The translations under genes were made by a program, and so were the position numbers. Of a stretch of 64,000 nucleotides of DNA, positions 1 through 8,339 are shown one piece after another (position 1 is the first letter of the stretch; each line of letters starts with the position of its first letter). The stretch comes from an uncultured Fluviicola sp. (GTDB lineage Bacteria > Bacteroidota > Bacteroidia > Flavobacteriales_D > Crocinitomicaceae). Below the pieces are notes generated by a model. It was not told the DNA's origin. It saw only the letters and a program-made list of their open reading frames with translations, and ran no database searches. The stretch is from positions 1-64,000 of the forward strand of contig CAJVYC010000006.1 in NCBI GenBank assembly GCA_913009205.1. Reading direction: 5' to 3'.

Positions 1-817
1 AAGCTCTTAATAAAGGAAACTTAAGGATTTTATGGCTTTGGTCTTTAGTTTTTTCTAGTGGTTCTATACCATCTCCATTCCAGGTCCATTGGCCATATAT
101 TGCATTTCCTTCCAAGGCAAACCTTGAAGTTCCCCAACCACTTTCCTTTGCTGCTTGCGCCAGCGCAATAGAAGTTGGAATAATATCAATTTTTTCAATT
201 AAATCGTTAATATTCCTACCTGACACTTTGTATTTTTTATATTTCTTATTTAACCAAATTTTACTTTCTTCTGTTTCATTGCCTTTTAATATTTTTGACA
301 AGTGTTCTCGGTCCTCTATAATTTTTTCATTCTCCGCAACAATTAAAGGCAACAAAATTTGTAAGAAAGTTTCTTTTTTTTCCTTAACACTTTTAATGGT
401 ATCTAAATCCTTCGGCAGTCTTGTAAAATATATAGGTTTTACTTTTTTTTTATTTCTTACGTAGTCTAAATCATATTCTAAATCATCAAATAGATTTAAT
501 ACCGTCTGTGTATTTAAGTTATAATCGTTATCTGAAGAAGGATTTTTTTTATTCTCAGGTAATTTTACTATTTCTTTAGGATTGTTTTTTTTTATATTAT
601 TTTTTTTGTTAACAACTTTTTTTTTGGTTTCTTTATCGTTTATTTTTTTATTGGATTTAATCTCTAAAGATATTTTTACTAAATCTGCATCAGTTATGAT
701 TTTTTTTATATGAAAACCAGAAAAAACTAACATTAATGCGACAGAAACATAAGCTGTTTTTAAAAAAATGTTTTTTATAACTTTTTCTTTGATTTTAAAA
801 TTGTAAATATCATTCAA
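1..817 (-). CDS. Bax-type glucosaminidase, membrane-anchored, 3'-partial
   Basis: The frame stays open from the window edge upward and encodes a lysine-rich protein cut at its C terminus by base 1. The last part (about bases 1-400) carries the hallmarks of the Bax/glucosaminidase family: a segment LPKDLDTI followed by a helix with LLPLIVAENEKI, then SIALAQAAKESGWGTSRFA with the likely catalytic Glu, and GNAIYGQWTW. Such enzymes cleave peptidoglycan glycan strands. A hydrophobic segment near bases 715-760 would anchor the protein, followed by a Lys/Asn-rich linker. No ATG precedes that segment; the TTG at 815-817 is the best upstream start but is uncertain. The DNA is much richer in A/T homopolymers than neighbouring genes, so it may be foreign or a misassembled end. 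The family assignment is fairly sure; start and host are not. Confidence 0.62.
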   Translation of the reverse strand, partial: MNDIYNFKIKEKVIKNIFLKTAYVSVALMLVFSGFHIKKIITDADLVKISLEIKSNKKINDKETKKKVVNKKNNIKKNNPKEIVKLPENKKNPSSDNDYNLNTQTVLNLFDDLEYDLDYVRNKKKVKPIYFTRLPKDLDTIKSVKEKKETFLQILLPLIVAENEKIIEDREHLSKILKGNETEESKIWLNKKYKKYKVSGRNINDLIEKIDIIPTSIALAQAAKESGWGTSRFALEGNAIYGQWTWNGDGIEPLEKTKDQSHKILKFPLLRA

Positions 818-868
818 ACTTTCGATTATTGTGTTGAATAATGTTTTAAAGAAATTAATAACTTTTTG

Positions 869-1000
869 AATCTCTATATCTCTAGCAAATTTTCTAGCAT
901 TTTTTAAATCTATGAAACTTCTATTGATATGGGGATAGCCTTTTTTTCTTATTTCAACTTTGTAAATAGAATGGTTCTGGGATTGGAGTTGACTTTTAGC
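869..1000 (-). other. tyrosine-recombinase N-terminal-like segment
   Basis: In the same open minus-strand frame as the glucosaminidase, and just upstream of it, is a stretch reading YKVEIRKKGYP, then SFIDLKNARKFARDIE. This resembles the N-terminal arm domain of phage-type integrases, typically W/Y-K-V-x-I-R-x-K-G-Y-P-x-I-x-x-T/S-F. No catalytic domain follows; the frame runs into the membrane segment of the neighbouring protein, and no start codon is evident. It is either an integrase remnant fused by chance to the next gene, or part of a longer unusual protein. Confidence 0.35.
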
Positions 1001-1063
1001 GAGAAAGAGTTGGCGGGTTATTGGTACAAGTGAAAAATTGATAATTATTAATTAATTTAGGGT

Positions 1064-1576
1064 ATGAAAATTTTGATTCAATCATTCGCCGTTCTATCTG
1101 TTGTGTTCCTTTTCGCCTCTTGCGGTGGAGAACTTAAAACTGTAGATAAGCCCGAGGACATAGGACCACAAGTCTTTGCCGTACTAGAAGATATGGATGA
1201 GATGACAAAAGCTCAATTCCGACAGCACTTTCTAACGATTGAAGATATTCATGCAATGGCGAAAAACAAAAGTCTAGGAATGTCAGAAGAAATGTCCGAT
1301 TTTTTTCTTGCTCAAGACAAAGAAGAATATGATGAAGATCTGGATGAGGGCTTCAAAAAAATCGGTAAAAAGGGAAAAAAGCTCGGAATTGAATGGACAC
1401 AAATTGAATACGTGAAGTTCACTTCAAAAATCAGAATTAAAGGCGAAATAAAACAATGTGATGGTGAAATGACGTTTAAATATAGGAAAATACCTTTCGT
1501 TATTGAAACACAATCACTCTATGATGGATCCGGATGGAGTTTACTGAATATCGGCAAGCCAAAAAAAGCTTATTGA
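1064..1576 (+). CDS. hypothetical lipoprotein
   Basis: The 170-residue product starts with a clear lipoprotein signal peptide: a short basic start, a hydrophobic run, and a lipobox FASC at residues 17-20. The mature part is acidic and lysine-rich in the middle (about residues 85-110) and has no family I recognise. The C-terminal third is predicted to be beta-rich. The gene stands alone between the AT-rich start of the window and a minus-strand cluster. The motif KPEDIGP after the lipobox resembles KPEDLIP in the DUF4296 lipoprotein at 1673-2020, which suggests either distant paralogy or a shared export-adapted N terminus. Start at ATG 1064 fits the signal peptide. Function unknown. Confidence 0.75.
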   Translation: MKILIQSFAVLSVVFLFASCGGELKTVDKPEDIGPQVFAVLEDMDEMTKAQFRQHFLTIEDIHAMAKNKSLGMSEEMSDFFLAQDKEEYDEDLDEGFKKIGKKGKKLGIEWTQIEYVKFTSKIRIKGEIKQCDGEMTFKYRKIPFVIETQSLYDGSGWSLLNIGKPKKAY

Positions 1577-1672
1577 TCATGTAAAACATCCATTTCGCGT
1601 TTTTTGATAGCTACTTTTGTACAATTATTCTGTTGCGTCCTAAGAATAAGGAAGTAAAATCGGAGCTCCTTC

Positions 1673-2020
1673 TTAATTTCTCTGAAGTTCTCCGAGGTCT
1701 TTATTCAAGTCCTCAAGAACATCTCGATAAATCGACATCATTTCCTCCTGACGGGAACCATAATAATCCATAGAGCCTTCAAATTGGTCTATCGTATAGC
1801 CTTTGGCGTTTAGCAATGAGTCGCCAGTTTTCACCATTACTTTATGGTATTTCGTGATGTTCCCAAACTCATCCGTTATATAAGCTTCCAATTTCACCAT
1901 TTCAGTGAGAAGTGGAACCATTTTTTTTCGTGGGATTAAATCCTCTGGCTTTTCAACTCTAGGAACTCCATCAGAACAGGAAGCAAGAAAAAGGAGCGCT
2001 ATGATGAAAACTCGGATCAT
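1673..2020 (-). CDS. DUF4296 lipoprotein
   Basis: This 115-residue protein has a short signal peptide with lipobox LASC and the DUF4296 pattern IPRKKMVPLLTEMVKLEA just after it. DUF4296 proteins are small Bacteroidota lipoproteins of unknown role. The rest is predicted helical, with a segment around GYTIDQFEGSMDYYG that is typical of the family. Its ATG overlaps the stop of the upstream dihydroorotase gene by four bases, so the two are probably co-transcribed with the glycosyltransferase further upstream. In other Bacteroidota this gene also tends to sit beside dihydroorotase and this glycosyltransferase, from memory. Confidence 0.82.
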   Translation of the reverse strand: MIRVFIIALLFLASCSDGVPRVEKPEDLIPRKKMVPLLTEMVKLEAYITDEFGNITKYHKVMVKTGDSLLNAKGYTIDQFEGSMDYYGSRQEEMMSIYRDVLEDLNKDLGELQRN

Positions 2021-3351
2021 CTATTGAAGATCAATCTACTTCCGTTTCCTGCTTCGATAATATTCCCTCGATCATATACCTTACGGCCGTTTACATAGGT
2101 TGAATGAATTGAATTTGAGAACTCCACACCTTCGAATGGCGACCATCCGCATTTGTACATGATATTCTCTTTTGTAACTCCGTATTTAGAATTCGGATTG
2201 ACAATTACTAAATCTGCAAAATAACCTTCGCGAATGAAACCTCGCTCAACGACATTAAAAAGAATTGCTGGAGCATGTGCAATTTTTTCAACAACACGCT
2301 CAATTGATATCTTTCCTTCCTCAACCTTTTCAAGTAGTGCCAATAAAGCATGCTGAACTAAAGGACCTCCAGATGGAGCTGTCAAATATTTATTATTCTT
2401 TTCTTCAAGAGTGTGCGGTGCATGATCCGTTGCAATAACGTCAATCTTATTGTCCAAAACCGCTTGGAAAATTGCATCTCGATCAGTTGCTTTCTTTACC
2501 GCAGGGTTCCACTTAATAAGCGATCCCTTTTCAGTATATTGTTCTTCACTGAACCACAAGTGGTGGATACAAGCTTCGGCCGTAATTTTCTTTTGTTCTA
2601 AAGGAATTGAATTATCAAACAGCTCTAATTCTTTAGCCGTACTAATATGAAACACGTGCAATCTACTTCCATTCTTTTTCGCAAGTTCTACTGCAGCAGA
2701 TGAACTTAAATAACAAGCCTCTTCACTGCGAATTACAGGGTGCATACTCATTGGAATATCCTCACCGTATTTCAATTTAGCTTTCTCTAGATTTGTGCGA
2801 ATTGTTCCTTCATCTTCGCAATGCGTAATCAATTGATGGTCCAATTGAAAAATGCCTTCCAAGGTCTTCTGCTGATCAACAAGCATATTCCCTGTTGAAG
2901 ATCCCATAAATATTTTTATTCCAGCCACATCAGTTTTGCTCACCTTTTTCAACTCTTCCAAGTTGTCATTGGTCGCTCCCATATTAAAGCTATAATTCGC
3001 AATTGAAACTTCGCTGGCGCGATCGTATTTCTTTTCTAACTCTTCTATTGTCGTTGCGGCAGGCTTTGTATTTGGCTGCTCCATATATGAAGTAATCCCT
3101 CCTGCAACTGCAGCTCTAGACTCGGTTTGAATATTTCCTTTGTGCGTTAATCCCGGTTCGCGAAAATGTACTTGATCGTCAATCCAGCCCGGTAAGATCA
3201 GTTTCCCATTTAGGTGAACTTCTTCTGCATTTCCTTCTACAGAAATCGATTTCGAAATTTTCTCTATTCTACCATCCTTGATTAAAAGATCCGCTTCAAT
3301 TCTGGATCCTTCGTTGATGATAACTCCGCCACGTAAAATAATTGTACTCAT
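2017..3351 (-). CDS. pyrC: dihydroorotase
   Basis: The enzyme closes carbamoyl-aspartate to dihydroorotate in pyrimidine synthesis. The amidohydrolase signatures are visible: IDDQVHFREPG about 55 residues in, a Lys in the segment AGIKIFMGSS for the bridging carbamate, two later metal-ligand His regions (HCEDEG and HVFHIST), and the catalytic DHAPHT near the C terminus. The usual HxH of the first motif is QxH here, a variant I associate with Bacteroidota enzymes. I chose the ATG at 3349-3351, which overlaps the stop of the upstream glycosyltransferase as ATGA, over an in-frame ATG eight codons upstream inside that gene. The length of about 444 residues is normal. Confidence 0.93.
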   Translation of the reverse strand: MSTIILRGGVIINEGSRIEADLLIKDGRIEKISKSISVEGNAEEVHLNGKLILPGWIDDQVHFREPGLTHKGNIQTESRAAVAGGITSYMEQPNTKPAATTIEELEKKYDRASEVSIANYSFNMGATNDNLEELKKVSKTDVAGIKIFMGSSTGNMLVDQQKTLEGIFQLDHQLITHCEDEGTIRTNLEKAKLKYGEDIPMSMHPVIRSEEACYLSSSAAVELAKKNGSRLHVFHISTAKELELFDNSIPLEQKKITAEACIHHLWFSEEQYTEKGSLIKWNPAVKKATDRDAIFQAVLDNKIDVIATDHAPHTLEEKNNKYLTAPSGGPLVQHALLALLEKVEEGKISIERVVEKIAHAPAILFNVVERGFIREGYFADLVIVNPNSKYGVTKENIMYKCGWSPFEGVEFSNSIHSTYVNGRKVYDRGNIIEAGNGSRLIFNR

Positions 3352-4061
3352 AAATCCATTCCGCGCATTTTCCAAACTCCGAAAAATGCTTCTTTAAAAA
3401 TTCCTGTACTCATTTTTGACTCTCCCAATACACGATCCATGAACGTAATTGGAACTTCCTTCACCTTATAACCGTGCTTGATCGCTGCATACTTCATGCA
3501 AATCTGGAAAGCGTATCCTTTAAACGTTACTCCATCCAAATTGATTTTCTCCAATACTTTTCTTCTGTAACACTTAAATCCAGCGGTCGTATCTTTAATT
3601 CCAATAAACAAGATCATTCGCACATACACACTTGCGAAATAAGACATCAAGATCCGTTTAAGCGGCCAGTTAGAAATCTTGCCGCCTTTGATATAACGAG
3701 AACCGATACTTACATCTGCCCCATCTTCTTTGCACGCTTTATACAATCGAATCAAATCATCAGGGTTGTGGGAGAAATCGCAATCCATTTCAAAAATGAA
3801 TTCGTACTCTTTTTCAATTGAACATTTAAATCCGTGAATGTAAGCTGTTCCCAATCCTAATTTTCCTTTTCGAACTTCAAGATGAATCCGACCGGGAAAT
3901 TCCTTCTGCAACTCGCAAATAACATCTGCTGTTCCGTCAGGAGAAGAATCGTCAACATACAGAATATCAAACTCTTTCTCCAATGACAAAACCTTGCGCG
4001 TCATGCGTTCGACATTATCTATTTCATTGAATGTGGGTATGATTATTACTGAATCTGACAC
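3348..4061 (-). CDS. polyprenol-phosphate mannosyltransferase-type glycosyltransferase
   Basis: This 237-residue family 2 glycosyltransferase resembles dolichol/polyprenol-phosphate mannose synthases. It has the N-terminal nucleotide-binding start IIIPTFNEIDNVERM, the acidic VDDSSPDGT motif, and MDCDFSHNP as the metal-binding DxD-like motif. The GSRY segment and the Lys/Arg-rich region around RVLGESKM are typical of the family. There are no C-terminal membrane spans, so it is the short soluble form. It probably charges an undecaprenyl-phosphate carrier with a hexose for envelope glycosylation; the sugar cannot be read from sequence. It is first in a three-gene overlapping run with pyrC and the DUF4296 lipoprotein. 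Confidence 0.88.
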   Translation of the reverse strand: MSDSVIIIPTFNEIDNVERMTRKVLSLEKEFDILYVDDSSPDGTADVICELQKEFPGRIHLEVRKGKLGLGTAYIHGFKCSIEKEYEFIFEMDCDFSHNPDDLIRLYKACKEDGADVSIGSRYIKGGKISNWPLKRILMSYFASVYVRMILFIGIKDTTAGFKCYRRKVLEKINLDGVTFKGYAFQICMKYAAIKHGYKVKEVPITFMDRVLGESKMSTGIFKEAFFGVWKMRGMDL

Positions 4062-4170
4062 TTTACTATTTAAGGTAGCCCCTAAAATAAGTAATTCTGC
4101 GCAATCGCAGCTTAAACCCGAACGATTGAAAGCATTGTTTTATCTTTACATTAACAATATTTACAATTCA

Positions 4171-5550
4171 ATGTGGAGACTTCTATTTCTTGTTTTTCCA
4201 ACACTTGCCTTTGGACAGGGTTCATTTAACGTGAATTTACTCGATATATGGTACGAGGACACACTGTTGCACAACACCACAGACGTGCGTTACAACGATT
4301 GTTGGGGCTATACTCAAAACGGTCAGGAATATGCCTTAGCAGGGTCAACCGAAGGAACACACGCATTTAAAATTTCTGAAACGAGTCAATTTGAATACAT
4401 CGATTTCTTGGAAGGAAATTTTACTTCGACAATGGTTATTCACCGCGACATCAAAACATATTTGAATTACGCTTACGTTGTTTGCGACGAAGGAATGAGT
4501 AGTCTTCAGATAATTGATTTATCTTATCTACCTGATTCCTTGCACGTTGTCATGGAAAACGATTCGAGCTTTGCACGCGTTCATAACTTATTTATCGATG
4601 AAGACAATGCTTTAATGTATGCATGTTCCATTCAGCCAAGCAGTGGTGGATTTCTGCAATCCTTGATTTCAATGCAAGTGTTTTCATTGGCAGATCCAGA
4701 ACTTCCTGTTTTGGTATACGAAGGACCAACCGACATTCCGGAAGTTCACGACGCTTATGTTCGAGATAATATTGCTTACTTAAATTGCGGAACCGACGGA
4801 TTCAGGGTGTACGATTTTTCTATTCCAACCGCGCCTATTTTCATCCAGAACACGAGCTTTTATCAAGATCAAGGATACAACCACCAAGGTTGGTTAAGTC
4901 CGGATGGAACCAAATATGTCTTTGGAGACGAATCAAGTGGAACGCGTTTGAAATTGTGTACCGTTGACGCGAACCACAACGCAACAATAAGCAAGCGGTT
5001 TGGAACGAATTATGAAAATGGGAGCGTCCCTCATAATATTGTAATTTCAAATGAATTCGTCTACGTTGCGTATTACAATGAAGGTTTAAGAATCTTCGAT
5101 TTAAGAGCTCCAATCCCTTCTGAGATTGCCTATTACGATACGTATCCAATTGACGAACCCTTGTTTAAAATGCAGGGAGCTTGGGGAATTTATACAGATT
5201 TCCCTTCCGGCAGGTTACTCGTTTCAGACCGACATACAGGTTTGCACTTACTAGAATTTAACGAGCCCGTTTTTCAAGTTTCCACTGGAAACACATTTGA
5301 TGTTTACCCAAATCCAGCTATTGAAGGTGGTAGTGTCACAATTAAATTCAATGTGGAAATTTTTGAAGAATTAGAAATCTCAATTCATGATCTTTTCGGC
5401 AAAATAGTTGAGTCAAAATCAATCATAGATGAATCCTACGCGCAGTTCAATTTGGATTTGGCTTCTGGAATTTACTTCTTTAGAGTAAGTTATAAGGATT
5501 ACCTCGGAGATACGATTCTGGAGCAGAAGAAGATTCTTGTTTCGGAGTGA
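4171..5550 (+). CDS. secreted LVIVD-repeat protein with type IX sorting domain
   Basis: The product of about 459 residues begins with a signal peptide (MWRLLFLVFPTLAFGQ). The body has beta-propeller-like LVIVD repeats, seen as recurring segments such as LQIIDLSYLPD, FRVYDFSIPTAP and LRIFDLRAP, as in 'choice-of-anchor B' proteins. The C terminus is a type A type IX sorting domain with VYPNPA, a central IHDLFGK and a final GIYFFRVSY. It is therefore probably exported by the GldKLMN machine in this window and attached to the cell surface. I chose the ATG at 4171 because it gives a signal peptide; a longer frame from 3994 has none and overlaps the divergent glycosyltransferase. Confidence 0.88.
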   Translation: MWRLLFLVFPTLAFGQGSFNVNLLDIWYEDTLLHNTTDVRYNDCWGYTQNGQEYALAGSTEGTHAFKISETSQFEYIDFLEGNFTSTMVIHRDIKTYLNYAYVVCDEGMSSLQIIDLSYLPDSLHVVMENDSSFARVHNLFIDEDNALMYACSIQPSSGGFLQSLISMQVFSLADPELPVLVYEGPTDIPEVHDAYVRDNIAYLNCGTDGFRVYDFSIPTAPIFIQNTSFYQDQGYNHQGWLSPDGTKYVFGDESSGTRLKLCTVDANHNATISKRFGTNYENGSVPHNIVISNEFVYVAYYNEGLRIFDLRAPIPSEIAYYDTYPIDEPLFKMQGAWGIYTDFPSGRLLVSDRHTGLHLLEFNEPVFQVSTGNTFDVYPNPAIEGGSVTIKFNVEIFEELEISIHDLFGKIVESKSIIDESYAQFNLDLASGIYFFRVSYKDYLGDTILEQKKILVSE

Positions 5551-5927
5551 GAGTGGGGAGTGATGAAGTTGGAAGAGAAGACGAAACTTTAAAACACCTT
5601 CTAAAGGCCGTAGAGATTGATCCCGCTTTTAGAACTCCTTATGCCAATATCGGGTATAAATATCAGGAAATTGGGCATTATGATGAGGCCATAAAATATT
5701 ACAATAAAGTTCTTGAACTCGATCCCGAAGAACCTTCGGGTTTCAGCAACAGAAGTTACAATTTATATAAACTTTGTAGGTTAAAGGACGCAATGAAAGA
5801 AATCAATAAATTCATTGAAATTTATCCTGCCAATTCTTTTGCTTATAAGCTTAGAGCCTTAATTCACTTGCGTACGAAAAGAATAAAAAAAGCATATAAC
5901 GAGTTCTCAAAATTACCATTAATTTAA
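5547..5927 (+). CDS. TPR protein, short
   Basis: The 126-residue product contains about three tetratricopeptide repeats, for example the segment TPYANIGYKYQEIGHYDEAIK followed by LDP, with the normal W/L-G-Y-A-F-A-P spacing. The only start I can offer is a GTG at 5547 that overlaps the stop of the preceding gene (GTGA), so translation may be coupled. The N terminus has no signal peptide and begins inside what looks like a repeat. It may therefore be the surviving C-terminal part of a longer TPR protein. TPR units bind other proteins; the partner is unknown. Confidence 0.6.
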   Translation: MRVGSDEVGREDETLKHLLKAVEIDPAFRTPYANIGYKYQEIGHYDEAIKYYNKVLELDPEEPSGFSNRSYNLYKLCRLKDAMKEINKFIEIYPANSFAYKLRALIHLRTKRIKKAYNEFSKLPLI

Positions 5928-5995
5928 AGTATACTGAACAGTATGGAGATGAGGTTCAACAATTGAACAATGCGAATTGTCAATAGAAAGTTAAT

Positions 5996-6475
5996 CTAAT
6001 CGATGAACAAAGGATCAACAACATCCTTGATTAAATCCGTTTCATAGCCTTTAGAAGCTAAAAATCGATACACCTTAACCTTCTTAGCATAAGAATCCTT
6101 TTCGCTTGCTAAGGAAAGGTATTTACGCTCCGCCAATTCCGTTAGGTTCGAAATATAAACCTCTGGATCAATTGAGGAAATTCCTTTATCCATAGAATAT
6201 TTAGAAATTCGCTTTTGCTTTAAATGTTGGCAGATCTTGATTTTTCCCCACTTCTTGATATTGATTTTTCCAGATACGAATGCTTCAGTAAATCGCTCTT
6301 CATTCAGGAAATTATTGGAAATGAGGTGGGCCAAAAGGCGGTCCATATCTTCCTGATCGAACCGCCACTGGTATAATTTTGTCTCTAGCTCTGATGAACA
6401 TCGCTCTTGATAAGCACATAAGGCTTCGAGCTTTGTTTTTGCTTCGAGGAAAGAGTATTTGCGCTCTGATAACAT
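5996..6475 (-). CDS. recX: RecX regulatory protein
   Basis: This 159-residue protein fits RecX, which caps or removes RecA filaments and so limits recombination. The family's three-helix repeats are visible: AKTKLEALCAYQERCSSELE near the start, then FLNEERFTEAFVSGK with the conserved D/E-x-R-F-A/T-x-x-F/Y pattern, then a Lys-rich helix and YRFLASKGYETDLIKDVV at the end. The ATG overlaps the last base of the RNase G stop codon (TGATG), which suggests coupled translation. recA is not in the window. Confidence 0.88.
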   Translation of the reverse strand: MLSERKYSFLEAKTKLEALCAYQERCSSELETKLYQWRFDQEDMDRLLAHLISNNFLNEERFTEAFVSGKINIKKWGKIKICQHLKQKRISKYSMDKGISSIDPEVYISNLTELAERKYLSLASEKDSYAKKVKVYRFLASKGYETDLIKDVVDPLFID

Positions 6476-8025
6476 CAGACCGTAATCTCGTCTTGTTTAT
6501 CGTTGACAAATGAATATTGCAACAAATGATTTGCTGAGCTTCCTCTTACTGGAATCCACTTCTTATATTTAAAGAACCACTTCATTTGACGAGACATTAA
6601 GCCTTTCTTAAAGTGTGATTCTAAATATGGATGAACCAACAATGAAACACTCTTTTCTTTTTTCTTAGTCATTAAGTACTCGAGGTTGTTCTCAATCTCT
6701 TCTGCAAAAAGAATAGATGCTTGAACTTCACCAGTACCATTACATGTCGGACATTTTTCTGATGTTGTAATATCCGTTTCAGGACGGACACGCTGACGTG
6801 TAATTTCTACAACTCCAAATTTAGACGGAGGAAGTATATTGTGCTTTGCTCTATCGTTCGACATTGATTTCTTTACCGCTTCAAACAAAGCCTTATTGTT
6901 AGCACGTTCATGCATATCAATAAAGTCAATACAGATGATACCACCCATATCTCTCAATTGAAGAACACGTGAAATTTCATGCGCAGCCTCAATGTTTGTT
7001 GAAAGCGCATTGTTTTCTTGTCCGTCGGCACCTTTGCGGTTTCCACTGTTGACATCTACAACGTGCATCGCCTCAGTGTGCTCAATGATCAAGTATCCTC
7101 CACTAGGTAAAGGAACCTTCTTACCAAACAATGATTTGATTTGCTTGTTCACGCCAAACTTCTCGAAAATGTCCAATTTCCCATCGTAATGACGGATAAT
7201 CTTTTCTCTTCCAGGAGCAATTCCAGATACGTACTCCTTTAAATTAGAAGTAAGGTCACCATCGTTGACATGAATATTAGTAAAGTTCGCATTCAATAAA
7301 TCTCTAAGTAAAGACGACGTTTTATCAATTTCGCCCAGTACTCTGTAAGGAGGTTTAGCCCCAATAAGATTATCATGCATTTTTTTCCACTTACTCGCCA
7401 GATTCTTCAAATCTTGGTCGAGCAGTTCGATCTTCTTTCCTTCTGCGACAGTGCGAATAATAACTCCGAAATTTTTCGGTTTAATACTATTCATAACTTC
7501 TTTCAGTCTTGCTCTTTCATCGTTATCCTTAATCTTTTGGGATATGGATACTTTATTCGAAAAAGGCACTAAAACAAGATACCTGCCTGCTAGGGTTATT
7601 TCAGCACTCAACCTCGGTCCTTTAGATGAGATTGGTTCTTTTGCTACTTGTACTAAAATTGGGGCCGAAGAAGAAATGATTTGACTAATCTTTCCATCCT
7701 TTGGTATGTCTTTTTCCCCTTTGAAATACAGAAGATCGGCTACGTTCTGCTTGCCACGCAATGTATCACGCGAAAACTTATTTTGCGAATTGAATTGAGG
7801 TCCAAGATCAAGATAATGCAAAAATGCATCCTTATCATAACCAACATCCACAAACGATGCATTTAGGCTTGGAACGACTTTTCTGACTTTACCGAGATAA
7901 ATATCTCCTACAGCAAATTCAGCCTTTCCGCTCTCCTCTTCATGCAACTCAATAAGCTTTCCGTCATCGAGCAAAGCAAGCCTGACACCTTTTTTATGGG
8001 TATCGACTACTAGTTCTAAACTCAC
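6475..8025 (-). CDS. rng: ribonuclease G/E family endoribonuclease
   Basis: The 516-residue protein matches the catalytic half of RNase E/G, which cuts single-stranded A/U-rich RNA and matures 16S rRNA. An S1 RNA-binding domain lies near residues 35-130 (GDIYLGKVRKVVPSLNASFVD). The DNase I-like catalytic part contains VVDVNSGNRKG and GGIICIDFIDM, which carry the Mg-binding Asp residues. The zinc-link motif CPTCNGTG follows near residue 435. No long C-terminal scaffold is present, as expected for RNase G. recX follows with a one-base overlap. The upstream spacer holds the terminator of the small basic gene at 8104-8196. Confidence 0.93.
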   Translation of the reverse strand: MSLELVVDTHKKGVRLALLDDGKLIELHEEESGKAEFAVGDIYLGKVRKVVPSLNASFVDVGYDKDAFLHYLDLGPQFNSQNKFSRDTLRGKQNVADLLYFKGEKDIPKDGKISQIISSSAPILVQVAKEPISSKGPRLSAEITLAGRYLVLVPFSNKVSISQKIKDNDERARLKEVMNSIKPKNFGVIIRTVAEGKKIELLDQDLKNLASKWKKMHDNLIGAKPPYRVLGEIDKTSSLLRDLLNANFTNIHVNDGDLTSNLKEYVSGIAPGREKIIRHYDGKLDIFEKFGVNKQIKSLFGKKVPLPSGGYLIIEHTEAMHVVDVNSGNRKGADGQENNALSTNIEAAHEISRVLQLRDMGGIICIDFIDMHERANNKALFEAVKKSMSNDRAKHNILPPSKFGVVEITRQRVRPETDITTSEKCPTCNGTGEVQASILFAEEIENNLEYLMTKKKEKSVSLLVHPYLESHFKKGLMSRQMKWFFKYKKWIPVRGSSANHLLQYSFVNDKQDEITV

Positions 8026-8050
8026 GAAAGCCTAATTATATTAATAAATA

Positions 8051-8079
8051 GAAAAACTCAGCAGGTACTCTACCTGCTA
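8051..8079 (-). terminator. rho-independent terminator after the 30-codon basic gene
   Basis: On the minus strand AGCAGGTA-GAG-TACCTGCT forms a perfect 8-bp stem with a 3-base loop, followed by GAG and five T residues. It lies directly downstream of the small gene at 8104-8196 and upstream of the RNase G start. Confidence 0.75.
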
Positions 8080-8103
8080 AGCTTCAAAAGTGTTCAAGAA
8101 AAA

Positions 8104-8196
8104 TTACTTCTTCTTCTTGTGACGGTTTTTTCTAAGTCTCTTTTTACGCTTATGCGTAGACATTTTATGTCTTTTTCTTTTTTTACCACTTGGCAT
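8104..8196 (-). CDS. AURKAIP1/COX24-domain small basic ribosomal-type protein
   Basis: A 30-codon gene encodes a protein made almost wholly of Lys, Arg and His. It begins MPSGKKRKRHKM and continues with a STHKRKKRLRKNRHKK block. This matches the very short AURKAIP1/COX24-domain proteins annotated in Bacteroidota, which are related to the small-subunit ribosomal protein bS22 of mycobacteria. It probably binds 16S rRNA. It is too short for ordinary gene finders. It has its own downstream terminator and stands between HU and RNase G. Confidence 0.8.
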   Translation of the reverse strand: MPSGKKRKRHKMSTHKRKKRLRKNRHKKKK

Positions 8197-8252
8197 AATT
8201 CTATATATTTTCTTGTTAAAATTCTTATTTAGTTATTCCCCTCCGGTTAAGA

Positions 8253-8286
8253 GAAAAAAAACACTCTCACCATACAGCAAGAGTGC
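8253..8286 (-). terminator. terminator downstream of hup
   Basis: On the minus strand CACTCT and AGAGTG pair around a loop of about 12 bases and are followed by eight T residues. The position is about 55 bases after the HU stop codon. Confidence 0.6.
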
Positions 8287-8339
8287 AAAAGTAACAAAAC
8301 CAATTGAATTTTGGCGTTCTATTGGCTCAAACTACTTAA

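Noticed and set aside
4841-5149. Minus-strand frame of 102 codons inside the LVIVD protein gene
   Set aside because: It overlaps a well-supported gene on the other strand, has no family features and unusual composition; it is a shadow frame.
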